A DNA stretch of 64,000 nucleotides from Rubrobacteraceae bacterium (GTDB taxonomy: Bacteria > Actinomycetota > Rubrobacteria > Rubrobacterales > Rubrobacteraceae), in contig JAUJNO010000001.1 in the NCBI GenBank assembly GCA_030448125.1, positions 311,602-375,601 on the forward strand, written 5' to 3'. The translations under genes and the position numbers were made by a program. How positions within the stretch are numbered: the first letter of the stretch is position 1; each line of letters begins with the position of its first letter. The notes below the pieces were generated by a model. It was given only the letters and a program-made list of their open reading frames with translations. It was not told the origin of the DNA and searched no databases. Positions 52,545-62,672 of the stretch are shown here, piece after piece.

Positions 52545-53588
52545 CTATTGGAGGGGAAGGGGAGGCTCGAACCATCCCGGCTCCCGGCTTACCTCCAGTT
52601 CGGCGACCCACTTGACCCAACTGTGCCCGCGGTGGCCCGGAGCGACGAGCCGCAGCGGGAAGCCGTGCCCGGCGGAGAGTGCCTCGTCCCCGACATGGGT
52701 GGCCAGCAGGAGATCACCGGCCTCCTCCAGCGAGAAACGGCGGGCGTAGCCGGTCGAGGAGCGGAGCAGGAGGCTCCGCGCACCGCCCTTTACCCCGGCC
52801 TCCTCCAGCAACGCGTCCACCGGCGCCCCACCCCAGCGCTGAATCGTGTACCAGCCGCCGGTGCAGTCGAGCGTGGCCTCCCGGACGGTGTCGCCGAGGG
52901 CGAGGACCTCTTCGTAGGAGAGGGTGGACTCTCGTTCGACCTCGCCGTGGACCCGGAGTTGCCAGCGGTCGTGCTCGATCCGGGGGATCGGGTCGCTCAG
53001 CCAGTCGGTGACGGGGTGACCGTTGCCGGAGAAGCTCCCCTCCTCGCGCGAGCCGGTGAAGCGGCGGCTCGCGGCTCCGCCGGAAGGCACGGCGAGTACC
53101 TCCTGGGCGCCCCAGACCGCGAAGCCGACCGCCAGCAGGCCCAGCATGCGGAGCGCCGCCCGCCGTCCGACCAGGTCCGCCCGGCGCGGTTGCGGCCAGC
53201 GCAGGCCGAGATGCACCAGGAACGGCGGGATCAGGAGCAATGAAAGCGCGACGTGCAGGCTGAGGACGGTCCAGCTCCCCAGCACCGGCACCGGGACGCG
53301 CGGCAGCCCCACGCTGGCCCACAGCATCCCCGTCACCAGCGACCCGAGGAAGAGGATGCCCCCGAGTGCCGAGAGCGCCGTACCGACGGTGACGCCGCGG
53401 CGACGGTAGGATCGCTTTGCTATACTTGCCTTCCAGATCAGAAGCACGACCAGGGCGATACCGCCGGCGCGGTGCAGCCAGAAGAGCCACCGGCCGTCCG
53501 ATTCACCGACCAGGAAGCTGCCCACACCGCTAGCCAGCTCGAACACCAGCAGGAGCAGGATGGCGACGTTGACCGCCCGAGAGCTCAT
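52545..53588 (-). CDS. membrane molybdopterin oxidoreductase with N-terminal cytochrome-b-like domain
   Basis: 347 aa. Residues about 1-165 hold four or five helices with histidines in FWLHRAGG, SLHVALS and PFLVHLGLRW, placed as heme ligands of b-type cytochromes. Residues about 185-345 are a sulfite-oxidase/MsrP-type domain with the molybdenum-binding cysteine in LDCTGGWYTIQRW and the APGHRGHSWVKWV stretch. The arrangement resembles MsrQ joined to MsrP, which repairs methionine sulfoxide, but the substrate is not known. Ribosome site weak. Confidence 0.85.
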   Translation of the reverse strand: MSSRAVNVAILLLLVFELASGVGSFLVGESDGRWLFWLHRAGGIALVVLLIWKASIAKRSYRRRGVTVGTALSALGGILFLGSLVTGMLWASVGLPRVPVPVLGSWTVLSLHVALSLLLIPPFLVHLGLRWPQPRRADLVGRRAALRMLGLLAVGFAVWGAQEVLAVPSGGAASRRFTGSREEGSFSGNGHPVTDWLSDPIPRIEHDRWQLRVHGEVERESTLSYEEVLALGDTVREATLDCTGGWYTIQRWGGAPVDALLEEAGVKGGARSLLLRSSTGYARRFSLEEAGDLLLATHVGDEALSAGHGFPLRLVAPGHRGHSWVKWVAELEVSREPGWFEPPLPLQ

Positions 53589-53852
53589 GGCAACGAGTTT
53601 AACTCTTGAGCAAGGCTAGTAGTGATCTTCAGGTGGCATAGCGGCGCCGCTCCAGGGATTCCGCGGGCTAAGGAGCGTCGCAAGCCGTAGCGATCAGGCA
53701 CGGCAAGCTACGGAGCCGACGGGCCGAAAGCCGCCGGCTGCACAGCGGGCGCGGCTGACCCGGCCCGGTCTTTCGGCCCGGGCCGCACCGGTGGAGGCTA
53801 CGTACTACCGACCGAAGGTAGAAGAGGTGCTCGTCGGGAACCTCAAGGCAGG
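53589..53852. other. intergenic region with GC hairpin
   Basis: 264 bp without a gene. GGCCCGG (53762) and CCGGGCC (53778) form a hairpin that may end the MetX-like transcript coming from the right. Confidence 0.45.
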
Positions 53853-54920
53853 TCAGGCGGGTGCTTCGAGCAACTCGCCGAGGTGCCGATCGATCTGTTG
53901 CATGTAGCCCGGATCGAGGCCGAACAGGCCCAGGTGCCCTGCCACGCTCTCGACGACGCGCAGCTCGCTGTTGGGGACGAGCTCCTGCTCCGCGGCGCAG
54001 TCGCGCACGGGGAAGAACATGTCCTCGTCGATGGGCATGACGAACATCTTGGCCGTGACGCGGCCCAAAGCCGCGGCGAGGTCACCGCCGGTGTGCCGGC
54101 TCACGTCCCCCCGCTGCCACTTCCACGCCATGCACAAGAGGTCGTTGGGGTCCATCGGGCCGAAGTAGGCGTCCACGAAACCGACCTGGAAGTCGTCCGC
54201 CGAGGCGAAGCCGAGGGGTCTCCACTGCTCTTGCTTCCAGAACTCCGTCGAGAATCCCATGACCGACCAGATCCGGGCGTGCCGCGCCAGCCCGGCGCGT
54301 ACGTCCGAGGAGGATTCGTACCAGCCGCCGCGGAACGCGGGATCCGAGGTGATAGCCTCAACTAGAGCTTCCGTGTAGATGAAGTCGTGCGGGGTGTTCT
54401 TCGCCGTCCCGGCTATCGAGGCCGCTCGCTTTACCTTGTCCGGGAACCGGACCGCCCACTCGTACGTCTGCTGCGCTCCCATGGAGCCGCCTGTGACGAG
54501 CTCTAGCTGTTCGATGCCGAATCTCTCGCGCAGCAACTGCTCCTGCGCGCGGACGTCGTCCCCTATCCTGACGTGCGGGAACCGGGCCATCGCGTGCGGG
54601 CCTTCGGTGTTGTGAGGGGAGGAGGAGAGCCCGTTGCCGATCTGGTTGATCACCACGATGAAGTACTTCTCCGGATCGAGCGCGTGTTCCGAGCCGATGT
54701 AGGCGTCCGCGAAGATCTGGTGCGTCCCCGAGTACCACGTCGTAACGAGGATCGCGTTGTCCTTCGCCGGACTCAACTCGCCGAACGTTGCGTACGCGAG
54801 CTGGCAGTCCCGCAGGGTATAGCCCTCTTCGAGCACGAAGTCGCCCAAAGAGAACAGCTCGTACGGACCATGCATCTCCGGCGAATAGTACGGATTCTCG
54901 ATCACTCCTCGGCCCTCCAT
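53853..54920 (-). CDS. MetX-like alpha/beta hydrolase (homoserine O-acetyltransferase family)
   Basis: 355 aa from ATG 54920 (GAGGAC upstream); the frame stays open to 55004. The domain reads LAYATFGELSPAKDNAILVTTWYSGTH, NQIGNGLSSSPHN, the nucleophile GGSMGAQQTYEWAV, the acid in MPIDEDMFF and the His in VAGHLGLFG. This catalytic triad is shared by MetX acyltransferases and a broad family of hydrolases; the substrate-binding residues of true MetX cannot be confirmed, and no methionine genes are nearby. Confidence 0.85.
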   Translation of the reverse strand: MEGRGVIENPYYSPEMHGPYELFSLGDFVLEEGYTLRDCQLAYATFGELSPAKDNAILVTTWYSGTHQIFADAYIGSEHALDPEKYFIVVINQIGNGLSSSPHNTEGPHAMARFPHVRIGDDVRAQEQLLRERFGIEQLELVTGGSMGAQQTYEWAVRFPDKVKRAASIAGTAKNTPHDFIYTEALVEAITSDPAFRGGWYESSSDVRAGLARHARIWSVMGFSTEFWKQEQWRPLGFASADDFQVGFVDAYFGPMDPNDLLCMAWKWQRGDVSRHTGGDLAAALGRVTAKMFVMPIDEDMFFPVRDCAAEQELVPNSELRVVESVAGHLGLFGLDPGYMQQIDRHLGELLEAPA

Positions 54921-55004
54921 CCCTGTCCTCGACGGCGCAAAATCACGCAAGCGTCGTCCGCGTCCACCTCTCCGGATACTACCCGTGCCGCAAACCACAC
55001 GCAA

Positions 55005-55366
55005 CCGCCGGGTCGGCTGCGTGACTGATGGACGTCGTCGCCGGTCAGCGGGTGTAACTCCCTGTCAAAGCCGCACCCGGAAGGCTGGAGCCCCCCGAAG
55101 ACCTGGAACGGTTCGTAACCGGGCAGCTCTCCTGGAACGCGGTTCAGACGCTACCTCAAGCGCCCACCCACAACTCGCCCGCTACCCTGTCGAGGTAGTC
55201 TGGTAGAAACGTTGTCGGATGAGTCGGCAGCAGCACCGGTACACCTGGCGAAGCTTCGACAGGGGACCGTACCCGTTAATTCTTTGTAAACCTCGAAATT
55301 GCGGTGTGTACCCGCCGGCTTCTCTTGTTTAATTAGTTGGTACCGTCGTCCATGAAAGGGCATTAC
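55005..55366. other. divergent intergenic region
   Basis: About 360 bp between the MetX-like gene and the ABC operon. GC falls near 55270-55330 (TTAATTCTTTGTAAACC, TTGTTTAATTAGTTGG), where a promoter for the ABC genes could sit. No gene. Confidence 0.4.
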
Positions 55367-56386
55367 ATGGCGCACGGCAGGCCCGCCATACTGGCCGAAG
55401 GGTTGGAGAAGAGCTACGGCGAGACCCGCGCGCTCGGCGGCCTCGACTTACAGGTCGAGGAGGGGACGGTCCTCGGGTTGCTGGGGGCCGAACGGCGCCG
55501 GCAACACCACCGCGGTTCGCATCCTCACCACGCTCCTCAAACCCGACGCCGGGCGGAGGTGACCGGACTCGACGTCGTGAAGCAGGCCGGTGAGCTGCGC
55601 TCGCGCATCGGGCTTACGGGTCAGTACGCCGCGGTCGACGGGTACCTCACGGGGCGTGAGAACCTGGAGATGGTTGGGCGGCTCTACCACCTGCCGAAGT
55701 CTTACGCCCGGCGCAGGGCCGACGAGCTCCTGGAGCGCTTCGACCTGGTCGGCGCCGCCACGCGGTTGGTGAAGACGTACTCCGGGGGGATGCGTCGCCG
55801 CCTGGATCTTGCCGCGAGCCTCGTCTTCTCGCCGCCGGTCCTCTTCCTCGACGAGCCGACCACCGGCCTCGACCCGAGGAGCCGCCTCGCAATGTGGGAC
55901 GTCATCGGCGAACTCGTCTCGGGCGGGACGACGCTCCTCCTCACCACGCAGTACCTCGACGAGGCCGACCGGCTGGCGAACCGTATAGCCGTGGTCGACG
56001 CGGGGCGTGTGATCGCCTCGGGTACCGCGGACGATCTCAAGGCGCGGGTGGGCGGCGAGCGCCTGGAGCTGATCGTGACCGAGCGCAGCAACCTCGACGC
56101 CGCGGCCCGGGTGCTAGCCCCCTACGCCCGCCGTGAGGGCAACGTGCGCGTCGACGCCGACCGCCGGCACGCCAGCGCGACCGTCGAGGGCGGCGCGAAG
56201 CTGCTGGCCGCCGTCGTCCGCGATCTCGACGCCGCCGGGGTACAGCTCGACGACCTGGGCCTGCGCCGCCCCACGCTGGACGACGTCTTCCTGGCCCTGA
56301 CCGGACACGCGGCGGAGCAGCCGGATGCGGAGAGCCCGGCCAGCACGGGACGAACCGGCGGCCGTCGAGACAAGGAGGTCGCATGA
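55367..56386 (+). CDS. DrrA-like ABC exporter ATPase, Walker A region frame-disturbed
   Basis: 340 aa from ATG 55367 (AAAGGG upstream). Signature YSGGMRRRLDLAASLVFSPPVLFLDEPTTGLDPRSR, H-loop replaced by TTQYLDEADRL with Gln, and the DrrA-type C-terminal domain (RRPTLDDVFLALTGH). Between about 55484 and 55553 one extra base and one missing base put the Walker A region out of frame; in the repaired frame it reads PNGAGNTTAVRIL, with Asn where the essential Lys should be. As it stands the protein cannot bind ATP normally. Overlaps the permease by ATGA. Confidence 0.82.
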   Translation: MAHGRPAILAEGLEKSYGETRALGGLDLQVEEGTVLGLLGAERRRQHHRGSHPHHAPQTRRRAEVTGLDVVKQAGELRSRIGLTGQYAAVDGYLTGRENLEMVGRLYHLPKSYARRRADELLERFDLVGAATRLVKTYSGGMRRRLDLAASLVFSPPVLFLDEPTTGLDPRSRLAMWDVIGELVSGGTTLLLTTQYLDEADRLANRIAVVDAGRVIASGTADDLKARVGGERLELIVTERSNLDAAARVLAPYARREGNVRVDADRRHASATVEGGAKLLAAVVRDLDAAGVQLDDLGLRRPTLDDVFLALTGHAAEQPDAESPASTGRTGGRRDKEVA

Positions 56387-57204
56387 ACACCTCCATAGAT
56401 GCCCGCACCAACAAGGCGCTGCCGCCGCGCCGGAGCCGGGTTTATTGGGCTCTGGCCGACGGGCTGGTTCTGGCCAAACGCAACCTCGTCCAGATACCGC
56501 GCGTCCCAGAGCTGTTGGTCTTCTCCACGATACAGCCGGTCATGTTCGTGCTGCTCTTCCGCTACGTCTTCGGCGGCGCTATAGACGTAGGCGCCACATC
56601 GTACGTGGACTTCCTGATGGCCGGGATCTTCGTGCAGACCGTGGCCTTCGGGTCCATGACGACCGGCGTCGGCCTCGCCGAGGACCTCCAACGCGGGCTC
56701 GTCGACCGGTTCCGCTCGCTGCCCATGGCGCGCTCCGCCGTCCTCACCGGCCGCACCATCGCCGACCTCGCCCGAAACGCGTTCGTCATAGTCGTGATGC
56801 TGGTAGTCGGCCTCCTCGTCGGCTTCCGGCCCGAGGCAGGCCCCCTGGGCTGGGCAGCCGCCATCGGGCTGCTACTCCTCTTCAGCTTCGCCTTCTCCTG
56901 GATCGCGGCGGCAATAGTGCTCATGGTGCGCAGCGTCGAGGCGGTGCAGCAGGCCGAGTTCATCTGGCTCTTCCCGCTGACCTTCGCCAGCAGCGCGTTC
57001 GTGCAGACCGACGGCATGCCCGGCCCCCTCCGCGCCTTCGCCGACCACCAGCCCCTCACGCAGATCATCGACGCGGTGCGGGGTTTCCTCCTCGACCAGC
57101 CAGTAGGGTCCGCGGGCTGGCAGGCCCTCGCCTGGTGCGTGGGCATACTCCTGGTCTTCGTGCCGCTCTCGGTCTCGCTCTACCGGCGCGTTGCGGCACG
57201 TTGA
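56383..57204 (+). CDS. DrrB-like ABC-2 exporter permease
   Basis: 273 aa, six helices. The pattern VFSTIQPVMFVLLFRYVFGGAI, GLAEDLQRGLVDRFRSLPMARSAVLTGRTIADLARN and FASSAFVQTDGMPGPLRAFADHQPLTQIIDAVRG is characteristic of DrrB-type drug or lipid exporters. Starts four bases inside the ATPase gene (ATGA), so translation is coupled. Confidence 0.93.
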   Translation: MNTSIDARTNKALPPRRSRVYWALADGLVLAKRNLVQIPRVPELLVFSTIQPVMFVLLFRYVFGGAIDVGATSYVDFLMAGIFVQTVAFGSMTTGVGLAEDLQRGLVDRFRSLPMARSAVLTGRTIADLARNAFVIVVMLVVGLLVGFRPEAGPLGWAAAIGLLLLFSFAFSWIAAAIVLMVRSVEAVQQAEFIWLFPLTFASSAFVQTDGMPGPLRAFADHQPLTQIIDAVRGFLLDQPVGSAGWQALAWCVGILLVFVPLSVSLYRRVAAR

Positions 57205-57316
57205 CGTGAGTTACGCTACCGTATCGATCTCACACAGGTTATCCCCGGCGGCTTTGCGACCAAGAGGCGAGGTACATCTACCTCTGCCCTACTAGAACCC
57301 GTCTCCTAACAACCTT

Positions 57317-59275
57317 TCATTTGCCACCGACGTGTACGGCGGGACGTCGCTTGCGATCGGGTTCGGCTTCGCGGAGCACTTCGTGCGCTACTGGGGCGGT
57401 GTCTCCCTCTCCTAGCAAGAGATAGCGGAACAGATACGCGAGGGGGTTGCCCTCCGTCCAGCCGAAGTAGCAGTGTGGCTCTTTGCCGGTCTCGTCACGC
57501 ACGTGGAGCAGGATGGCGGCGATGGCGTTCGGAACGGTCGAGCTCTCAGAGCGCAGCACCTTGTGGCTGTCGACCTCGACGCCCCTCACCTCGAGCACCT
57601 CCTCGAACTCCGAAGGGTCGCCAACGTCGACCTCCAGGAACAGTATGGGTATGTCCTCGGGAACGTGGTTGTCCTCGCGCTGCTCGTCTTCCTTGGAGTC
57701 GTACTCCTCGGGGTCGTCGACTCCTTCTTGGCGTCGATGGGCGAGGATGTGGATCTCCTCGCCTTTGCTCACGCATTCGTCGACGAACCTCTTTGCCGTT
57801 TCGTCGAGCTCTACCCTCTCCGCCCGGATCTCGGTCGAGCGCCAGACCCGCGAGGCGAACGAGGCGACTATGATCGCCCCAATAAAGAACAGGGCGATCA
57901 TTATACCGTCGGGCCGGTCGAGGACGTTCGCCCCGGTGGCATATAGGAACACGAGGGTCACCAACCCGAACAATATCAGGCCTATCCTGGATCCCCCGCG
58001 CATGGCGGTGAGCGCCACGGCGATGGCGGCCGAGGCCATCATCGCCAGGATACCGGTGGCGTAGGCTCCGGCCTGCGCGTCCACGCTGGCACCGAAGAGG
58101 ATCGTGACTGCGAACGCGATACCGATGTAGACCAGCACCAGCGGCCTGACCGCCCGAGCCCAATCGGGCGCCATACCGTAGCGGGGCAGGTAGCGAGGCA
58201 CGATGTTCAAGAGACCCGCCATCGCGGAAGCACCCGCGAACCACAAGATCAGGATAGTGCTCAGGTCGTAGACCGTGCCGAAGGCGCCGCCCAGGTACTC
58301 GTGCGCCAGGTAAGCGAGCGCCCGATCCTTGGCCTCGCCGCCCGGTTGGAACTCTTCAAGGGGTATTAGAACGGCCGTCACGAAGGTGGTTGTGATCAGG
58401 AAGAAGCACATGATCAGGGCCGCGACGGCCAGCATCTTGTTGGTGTTGCGGATGCGTCCCTCGGGACGCTCCGGCTCGTCCCCCTCGTCGCCGCGCACGA
58501 GCGGCATCATGCTCACGCCGGTCTCGAATCCAGAGAGCCCCAGTGCCAGCTGCGGGAAGACCAAGAACGCCACGCCGAGCATCGTCAGCGGGCTGCCGTA
58601 GCTGGTGAACAGCGCCCCCGACCAGTCGACCAGGTACTGGGGGTGTGTAGCGCTCTCGTACAAGCCGACGGCAACGATGACGAGGTTTAGCAGTAGGTAG
58701 ATGGCCACCAGCACCACCGCAACACCGATGGCTTCCCTGAAGCCCTTGAGGAAGACCGCGCCGAGCAGCGCCAACAACACGAGCGTAACTACGACTTCCC
58801 GACCCTCAAGAAACGCTGGTACGTAAGGGTTCTCGATGATGTGGGCCGTGGCGTCTGCTGTCGAGAGGGTTATAGTGACCAACCAGGCGGTCGCTACGAA
58901 ACCCAGCAGACACAAGACGAAGATCTTGCCCTTCCAGAAAGAGAGCAGGCGTTCGAGCATCACTACTGAGCCCTGGCCGTGCGGGCTGTCGGCGGCGACG
59001 CGGCGGTACATCGGCAGCATCCCCAGGAGCGTCAGCAGCACGATTAGCAGGGTAGCTATGGGCGAAAGAGCCCCAGCCGCCAGGGCCGCGATGGCGGGCA
59101 GATAGCCCAGCGTCGAGAAGTAGTCCACGCCGGTCAGGCACACGATCTTCGACCAATGGTGCTGTTCCTGGCCCTCTTTCGACTCCCGTCCCCCCACCTC
59201 TTCGACGCGATGTTCGAGCAACCAACGCTTGAACCGGTTAGCGGGGTGTTTCGATGAAGCCGTTGCCTCGGCCAT
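57317..59275 (-). CDS. APC-superfamily amino-acid permease with cytoplasmic C-terminal domain
   Basis: 652 aa from ATG 59275 (AAGGAGAGG upstream; the frame is open to 59434). Twelve helices, beginning [24 protein letters not shown], with the unwound first helix typical of APC transporters, then a soluble C-terminal domain of about 180 residues containing a strongly acidic stretch (residues near 535-560). Substrate likely an amino acid or related compound. Confidence 0.88.
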   Translation of the reverse strand: MAEATASSKHPANRFKRWLLEHRVEEVGGRESKEGQEQHHWSKIVCLTGVDYFSTLGYLPAIAALAAGALSPIATLLIVLLTLLGMLPMYRRVAADSPHGQGSVVMLERLLSFWKGKIFVLCLLGFVATAWLVTITLSTADATAHIIENPYVPAFLEGREVVVTLVLLALLGAVFLKGFREAIGVAVVLVAIYLLLNLVIVAVGLYESATHPQYLVDWSGALFTSYGSPLTMLGVAFLVFPQLALGLSGFETGVSMMPLVRGDEGDEPERPEGRIRNTNKMLAVAALIMCFFLITTTFVTAVLIPLEEFQPGGEAKDRALAYLAHEYLGGAFGTVYDLSTILILWFAGASAMAGLLNIVPRYLPRYGMAPDWARAVRPLVLVYIGIAFAVTILFGASVDAQAGAYATGILAMMASAAIAVALTAMRGGSRIGLILFGLVTLVFLYATGANVLDRPDGIMIALFFIGAIIVASFASRVWRSTEIRAERVELDETAKRFVDECVSKGEEIHILAHRRQEGVDDPEEYDSKEDEQREDNHVPEDIPILFLEVDVGDPSEFEEVLEVRGVEVDSHKVLRSESSTVPNAIAAILLHVRDETGKEPHCYFGWTEGNPLAYLFRYLLLGEGDTAPVAHEVLREAEPDRKRRPAVHVGGK

Positions 59276-59571
59276 TGCCTCTCCTTCGTAGACCAGTAGT
59301 ACCCCGGGAGCCAGTCTAGCATCGCCACGGATTTCGCTCAGGCGCTGGCTTCTTGAGTGCCTGAGCAAGATAACGATGCACCCTAGTCGTGCGAAGCCCA
59401 AAAGCCAGGTAGCGCCGGTCCTAAGCAAGGGCACCTTTTCTGCTCATGCCCGCTACTTGTTCCCAATAGGTCTCTGGTCCTACTCACATTCCGCCTCCAG
59501 GCCGATGTCGCCCGCTCCGTTCTGGCATAAGGTTAGACCATAAGTTGTTGGCTACCGTAAAGGAGCGGATA
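59276..59571. other. divergent intergenic region
   Basis: 296 bp between the permease and DUF4870 genes; presumably holds both promoters. No structure is clear. Confidence 0.35.
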
Positions 59572-60000
59572 GTGCAGACGGAAGAGCAGAACTACGGGAT
59601 GATCGGGGAGCACGGCGCGAACCCGGCGTCGATGAGCGCACAGCAGGAGAAGAGCTGGTCCGTCCTCGCGCACCTGAGCTTGTTCCTGAACCTGTTTACC
59701 GGGTTTCTGGGGCCGGTCGCGGCGCTGGTGATCTGGCTGGTTTACAAGGATCGCTCCCAAAAGGTGGCGTTCCACGCGCTCCAGTCGATGTGGTACCAGG
59801 TGGCGTGGCTCGTGCTCCTAGGCGCCGGTTGGGCGTTCACGGGGCTCTTGATGCTGGTCCTGATCGGCTTCCTCCTCGTGCCGGTGATGGTCCTCCTGAC
59901 CCTGGTGCCCTTCGTCCACGCCGCCTACGCGGCCTACAGGGTGAGCCGGGGCGACGATTACCGCTACCCCTTCATCGCGGACCTGATAGAGGACCGCTAG
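59572..60000 (+). CDS. DUF4870 family membrane protein
   Basis: 142 aa from GTG 59572 with AAGGAG seven bases upstream. After a polar start, SWSVLAHLSLFLNLFTGFLGPVAALVIWLVYKDRSQKVAFHALQSMWYQV is the DUF4870 signature; three helices in all. Function unknown. Confidence 0.88.
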   Translation: MQTEEQNYGMIGEHGANPASMSAQQEKSWSVLAHLSLFLNLFTGFLGPVAALVIWLVYKDRSQKVAFHALQSMWYQVAWLVLLGAGWAFTGLLMLVLIGFLLVPVMVLLTLVPFVHAAYAAYRVSRGDDYRYPFIADLIEDR

Positions 60001-60020
60001 GAAACACTCGTCGGCGCATC

Positions 60021-60056
60021 GAGGCCCCGCTTTCGGAGCGGGGCCTCTTCTCTTCC
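60021..60056 (+). terminator. rho-independent terminator
   Basis: GAGGCCCCGC and GCGGGGCCTC around TTTCGGA, followed by TTCTCTTCC. Follows the DUF4870 stop by 20 bp. Confidence 0.88.
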
Positions 60057-60233
60057 CGGAGAACGAAGCATGACCAAACTCGACTACCGAAGGTCCGGGG
60101 ACACGCCCGGAACCGGGACCGATGCGCTACCGCCTCTCGGGAAGAGAGTGCTTCCTGAAAGGTGGATGCACGGAGCGGGGTAGAATAGGGAGCAGCTCCG
60201 AGAAGAGTTGGACATGGGTTCGGAGAGTTTCTT

Positions 60234-61719
60234 ATGAAGCGCGGATTTTTCTCGTTGCGGCGGCTGCGCTGGAAGCTGACGCTGAGCTACACGCTGGTGA
60301 CCGTCGTGGCGTTGCTCATGGCGGAGTTGCTCCTGGTTGCGGCTTTGATCGCCTTGTTGAGTTCGCCCATCTTGCCGGGCTTCGTCGTGCAGGAGCTGAA
60401 GGAGACCGTCGTGCCGCGCGTGGAGCCGACGCTCTCCGAGACGCCCCCCGATGCGGAGGCCTTGCGCGAGGAGTTGCGACAGACCTTCGACGAGGGAGGC
60501 GCCGGGCAAGACGCGGGAAGCCTGGACCTGACTCTGGGACCGGGCGACGGTTACCTCTTCGTGGTCGACGACGAGCGGCGGTTGCTCGCCTCCGATCGCG
60601 AGCCGGAAGGGTTCTCCGAAGGGGAGCCCCTCGACCCGGAGACGTTTCCTGGCCTGGATCCGGTCCTGACGTCGGCGCTTGGGGGGGAGGAAGACCCGTG
60701 GAGCCTCCAGGCGCGCTCGCCGGACGAACGGCAGCTGTACATGGCCGCGCCGGTGACCGACGATGACGGGAGCGTCCTCGGGGTGGTCGTGGCCGCTTTC
60801 GGGTTACCGGACCTCACCGTGGTCACCTTAATCCTGCTGGGCGTCGGCGCGATCGCGCTGACGGTCCCCGCCGCTATTATCGGGACGATCTTTGGCTTCG
60901 TAACCGCGTGGAGTCTAACCCGGCGCCTTCGGAGGCTGGCCCACGCTGCCCGAGCGTGGAGTCAGGGGGATTTCTCGGTAGCGCCCAGGGATCGCTCTAA
61001 AGACGAGCTTGGGCAGCTCTCACGGGAAGCTCAACAGCATGGCCGGACAGCTAGAGAACCTCCTGGAGACCCGGGGGAACTCGCGACGCTCGAGGCCCGC
61101 AACAGCTTCGCCCGGGACCTGCACGACTCGGTCAAGCAGCAGGTCTTCGCCACGTCCCTGCAGATCGCCGCCGCCCGCGCCCTGATCGAGCAGGACAAGG
61201 AGGCCGCCGAATCTCACCTGGTGCGGGCGGACCGAGCTGGTGCGTCTGGCCCAGAAGGAGCTGAACGTCCTTATACACGAGATGCGCCCGGCGGCTCTCG
61301 AAGGCAAGGGGCTTCCGGCCGCTTTGAGCGACTACGCGGCCAACTGGTCGCGCAGAAGCGAGATCCCGGCCGAGGTCCACGTCCGGGGCGAGCGTGAGAC
61401 GCCCCTGGAGATCGAGCAGGCGCTGTTTCGCGTGGCCCAGGAAGCCCTGGCTAACGTCGCCAAGCACAGCGGCGCCAGCAGAGCCGAGGTTGACCTGGTC
61501 TACGACGCGGACCGCCTGACTCTGCGTATCGCCGACGACGGCCACGGGTTCGACTCCAAGGGGAGATCTTACGAGGGTTTCGGCCTGCAGAGCATGAGCG
61601 AACGGCTAGAGAAGCTCGGCGGGCGCGTCGAAGTCGAGAGCGCGCCGGGCGAGGGGACGCGCGTCGTCTGCATCTGTCCGTTGGCCGGCGCGCCCGGAGA
61701 GGAGGGCAAGGAAACGTGA
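60234..61719 (+). pseudogene. sensor histidine kinase (HisKA_3, NarL-type) with three frame shifts
   Basis: Two membrane helices (residues about 20-45 and 195-220) enclose an extracellular sensor of about 150 residues, followed by HAMP (TAWSLTRRLRRLAHAARAWSQGD). The dimerisation box RDLHDSVKQQVFATSLQI with the phosphorylated His and the ATPase lobe (EALANVAKHSGASRAEVDL, ADDGHGFD, GFGLQSMSERLEKLGGRVEV) are intact. Shifts occur near 61027 (+1), 61074 (-1 in a G run) and 61228 (+1), so no single frame covers the kinase. Pairs with the response regulator by a GTGA overlap. Confidence 0.85.
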
Positions 61720-62369
61720 GCGAGCCGATAACCGTTCTGCTGGTGGACGACCACGCGCTGGTGCGCCAGGGGGTGCGGGCGTTCCTCGAGACGCAGAGCG
61801 ACATCGCCGTGGTCGCCGAAGCGGAGTCGGGTGAAGAAGCCGTGCGGCTCGCGGCCGAGCACGCGCCCGACGTGGCGTTGGTTGACCTGATCATGCCGGG
61901 CATGGACGGCGTGGAGGCCACGCGCCGTCTGAAGGCCCGCTCTCCGCGCACGAACGTCGTAGTGCTCACCTCCTACCACGACGACGAGCACGTCTTCCCC
62001 GCGATCCAGGCCGGCGCCCTCTCCTATATCCTCAAGGAGGTGGGTCCGAACGAGTTGGCCGACGCCGTCCGCAAGGCGGCCAGCGGCGAGGCCGTCCTCC
62101 ACCCGCGGGTGGCCGCGAGGGTGGTGAGGGAGCTGCACGGGGCCCGCCGCGACGAGCCAAACGTATTCCACGACCTCTCCGACCGGGAGCTCGAGGTGCT
62201 CAAGCTGATCGCGGAAGGGTTGAACAACGCCGAGATCTCGGGCCGCCTGTTCATCAGCGAGAAGACGACCAAGAACCACGTCAGCAACATCCTGGGTAAG
62301 CTGCACCTCCACGACAGGACCCAGGCCGCCGTCTACGCCTGGCGCCAGGGCGTCGTACGCCGCGATTGA
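61716..62369 (+). CDS. NarL/LuxR-type response regulator
   Basis: 217 aa. Receiver with the acidic pair Asp11-Asp12, phospho-acceptor Asp57 in VALVDLIMPGMDG, Lys107 in SYILKEVG; the LuxR helix-turn-helix reads LSDRELEVLKLIAEGLNNAEISGRLFISEKTTKNHVSNILGKL. It overlaps the kinase gene by 4 bp (GTGA). It resembles LiaR/DosR-class regulators; its targets are unknown, although the operator array at 38.7 kb would suit this class. Confidence 0.95.
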   Translation: MSEPITVLLVDDHALVRQGVRAFLETQSDIAVVAEAESGEEAVRLAAEHAPDVALVDLIMPGMDGVEATRRLKARSPRTNVVVLTSYHDDEHVFPAIQAGALSYILKEVGPNELADAVRKAASGEAVLHPRVAARVVRELHGARRDEPNVFHDLSDRELEVLKLIAEGLNNAEISGRLFISEKTTKNHVSNILGKLHLHDRTQAAVYAWRQGVVRRD

Positions 62370-62452
62370 GAACGCCCTGTTCGTGAGATTAAGTAACTAT
62401 CTTAAAACCTCCCCTGCGCAATAGCATTATCGGTGATCCTCGCGAACAAGAG

Positions 62453-62626
62453 ATGCTGATGGGCGAGCACTCGGCCGAAGAGAAGCCGCTACCGACGATC
62501 TGGCGTGTACCGGACGGGCTGTGGGAGAGGATCGAGCCGATCCTTAAAGAGCACGATCCGCCCAAGAAGACCAGGCGCCCCAGGGTCGACCAAGTATGCG
62601 GGATCATGCCGCGCAAAGTAGGATAG
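62453..62626 (+). mobile_element. IS5-type transposase N-terminal remnant
   Basis: 57 codons: IWRVPDGLWERIEPILKEHDPPKKTRRPRVDQ is the N-terminus of IS5/IS1182-type transposases (W..D..W..I.P.LP pattern). The frame then reads out of the family and stops. No catalytic part remains. Confidence 0.7.
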
Positions 62627-62672
62627 TGAGGACCGAGGGGCATAAGACGGCCACGTCTTGTGCCCCGATTGG

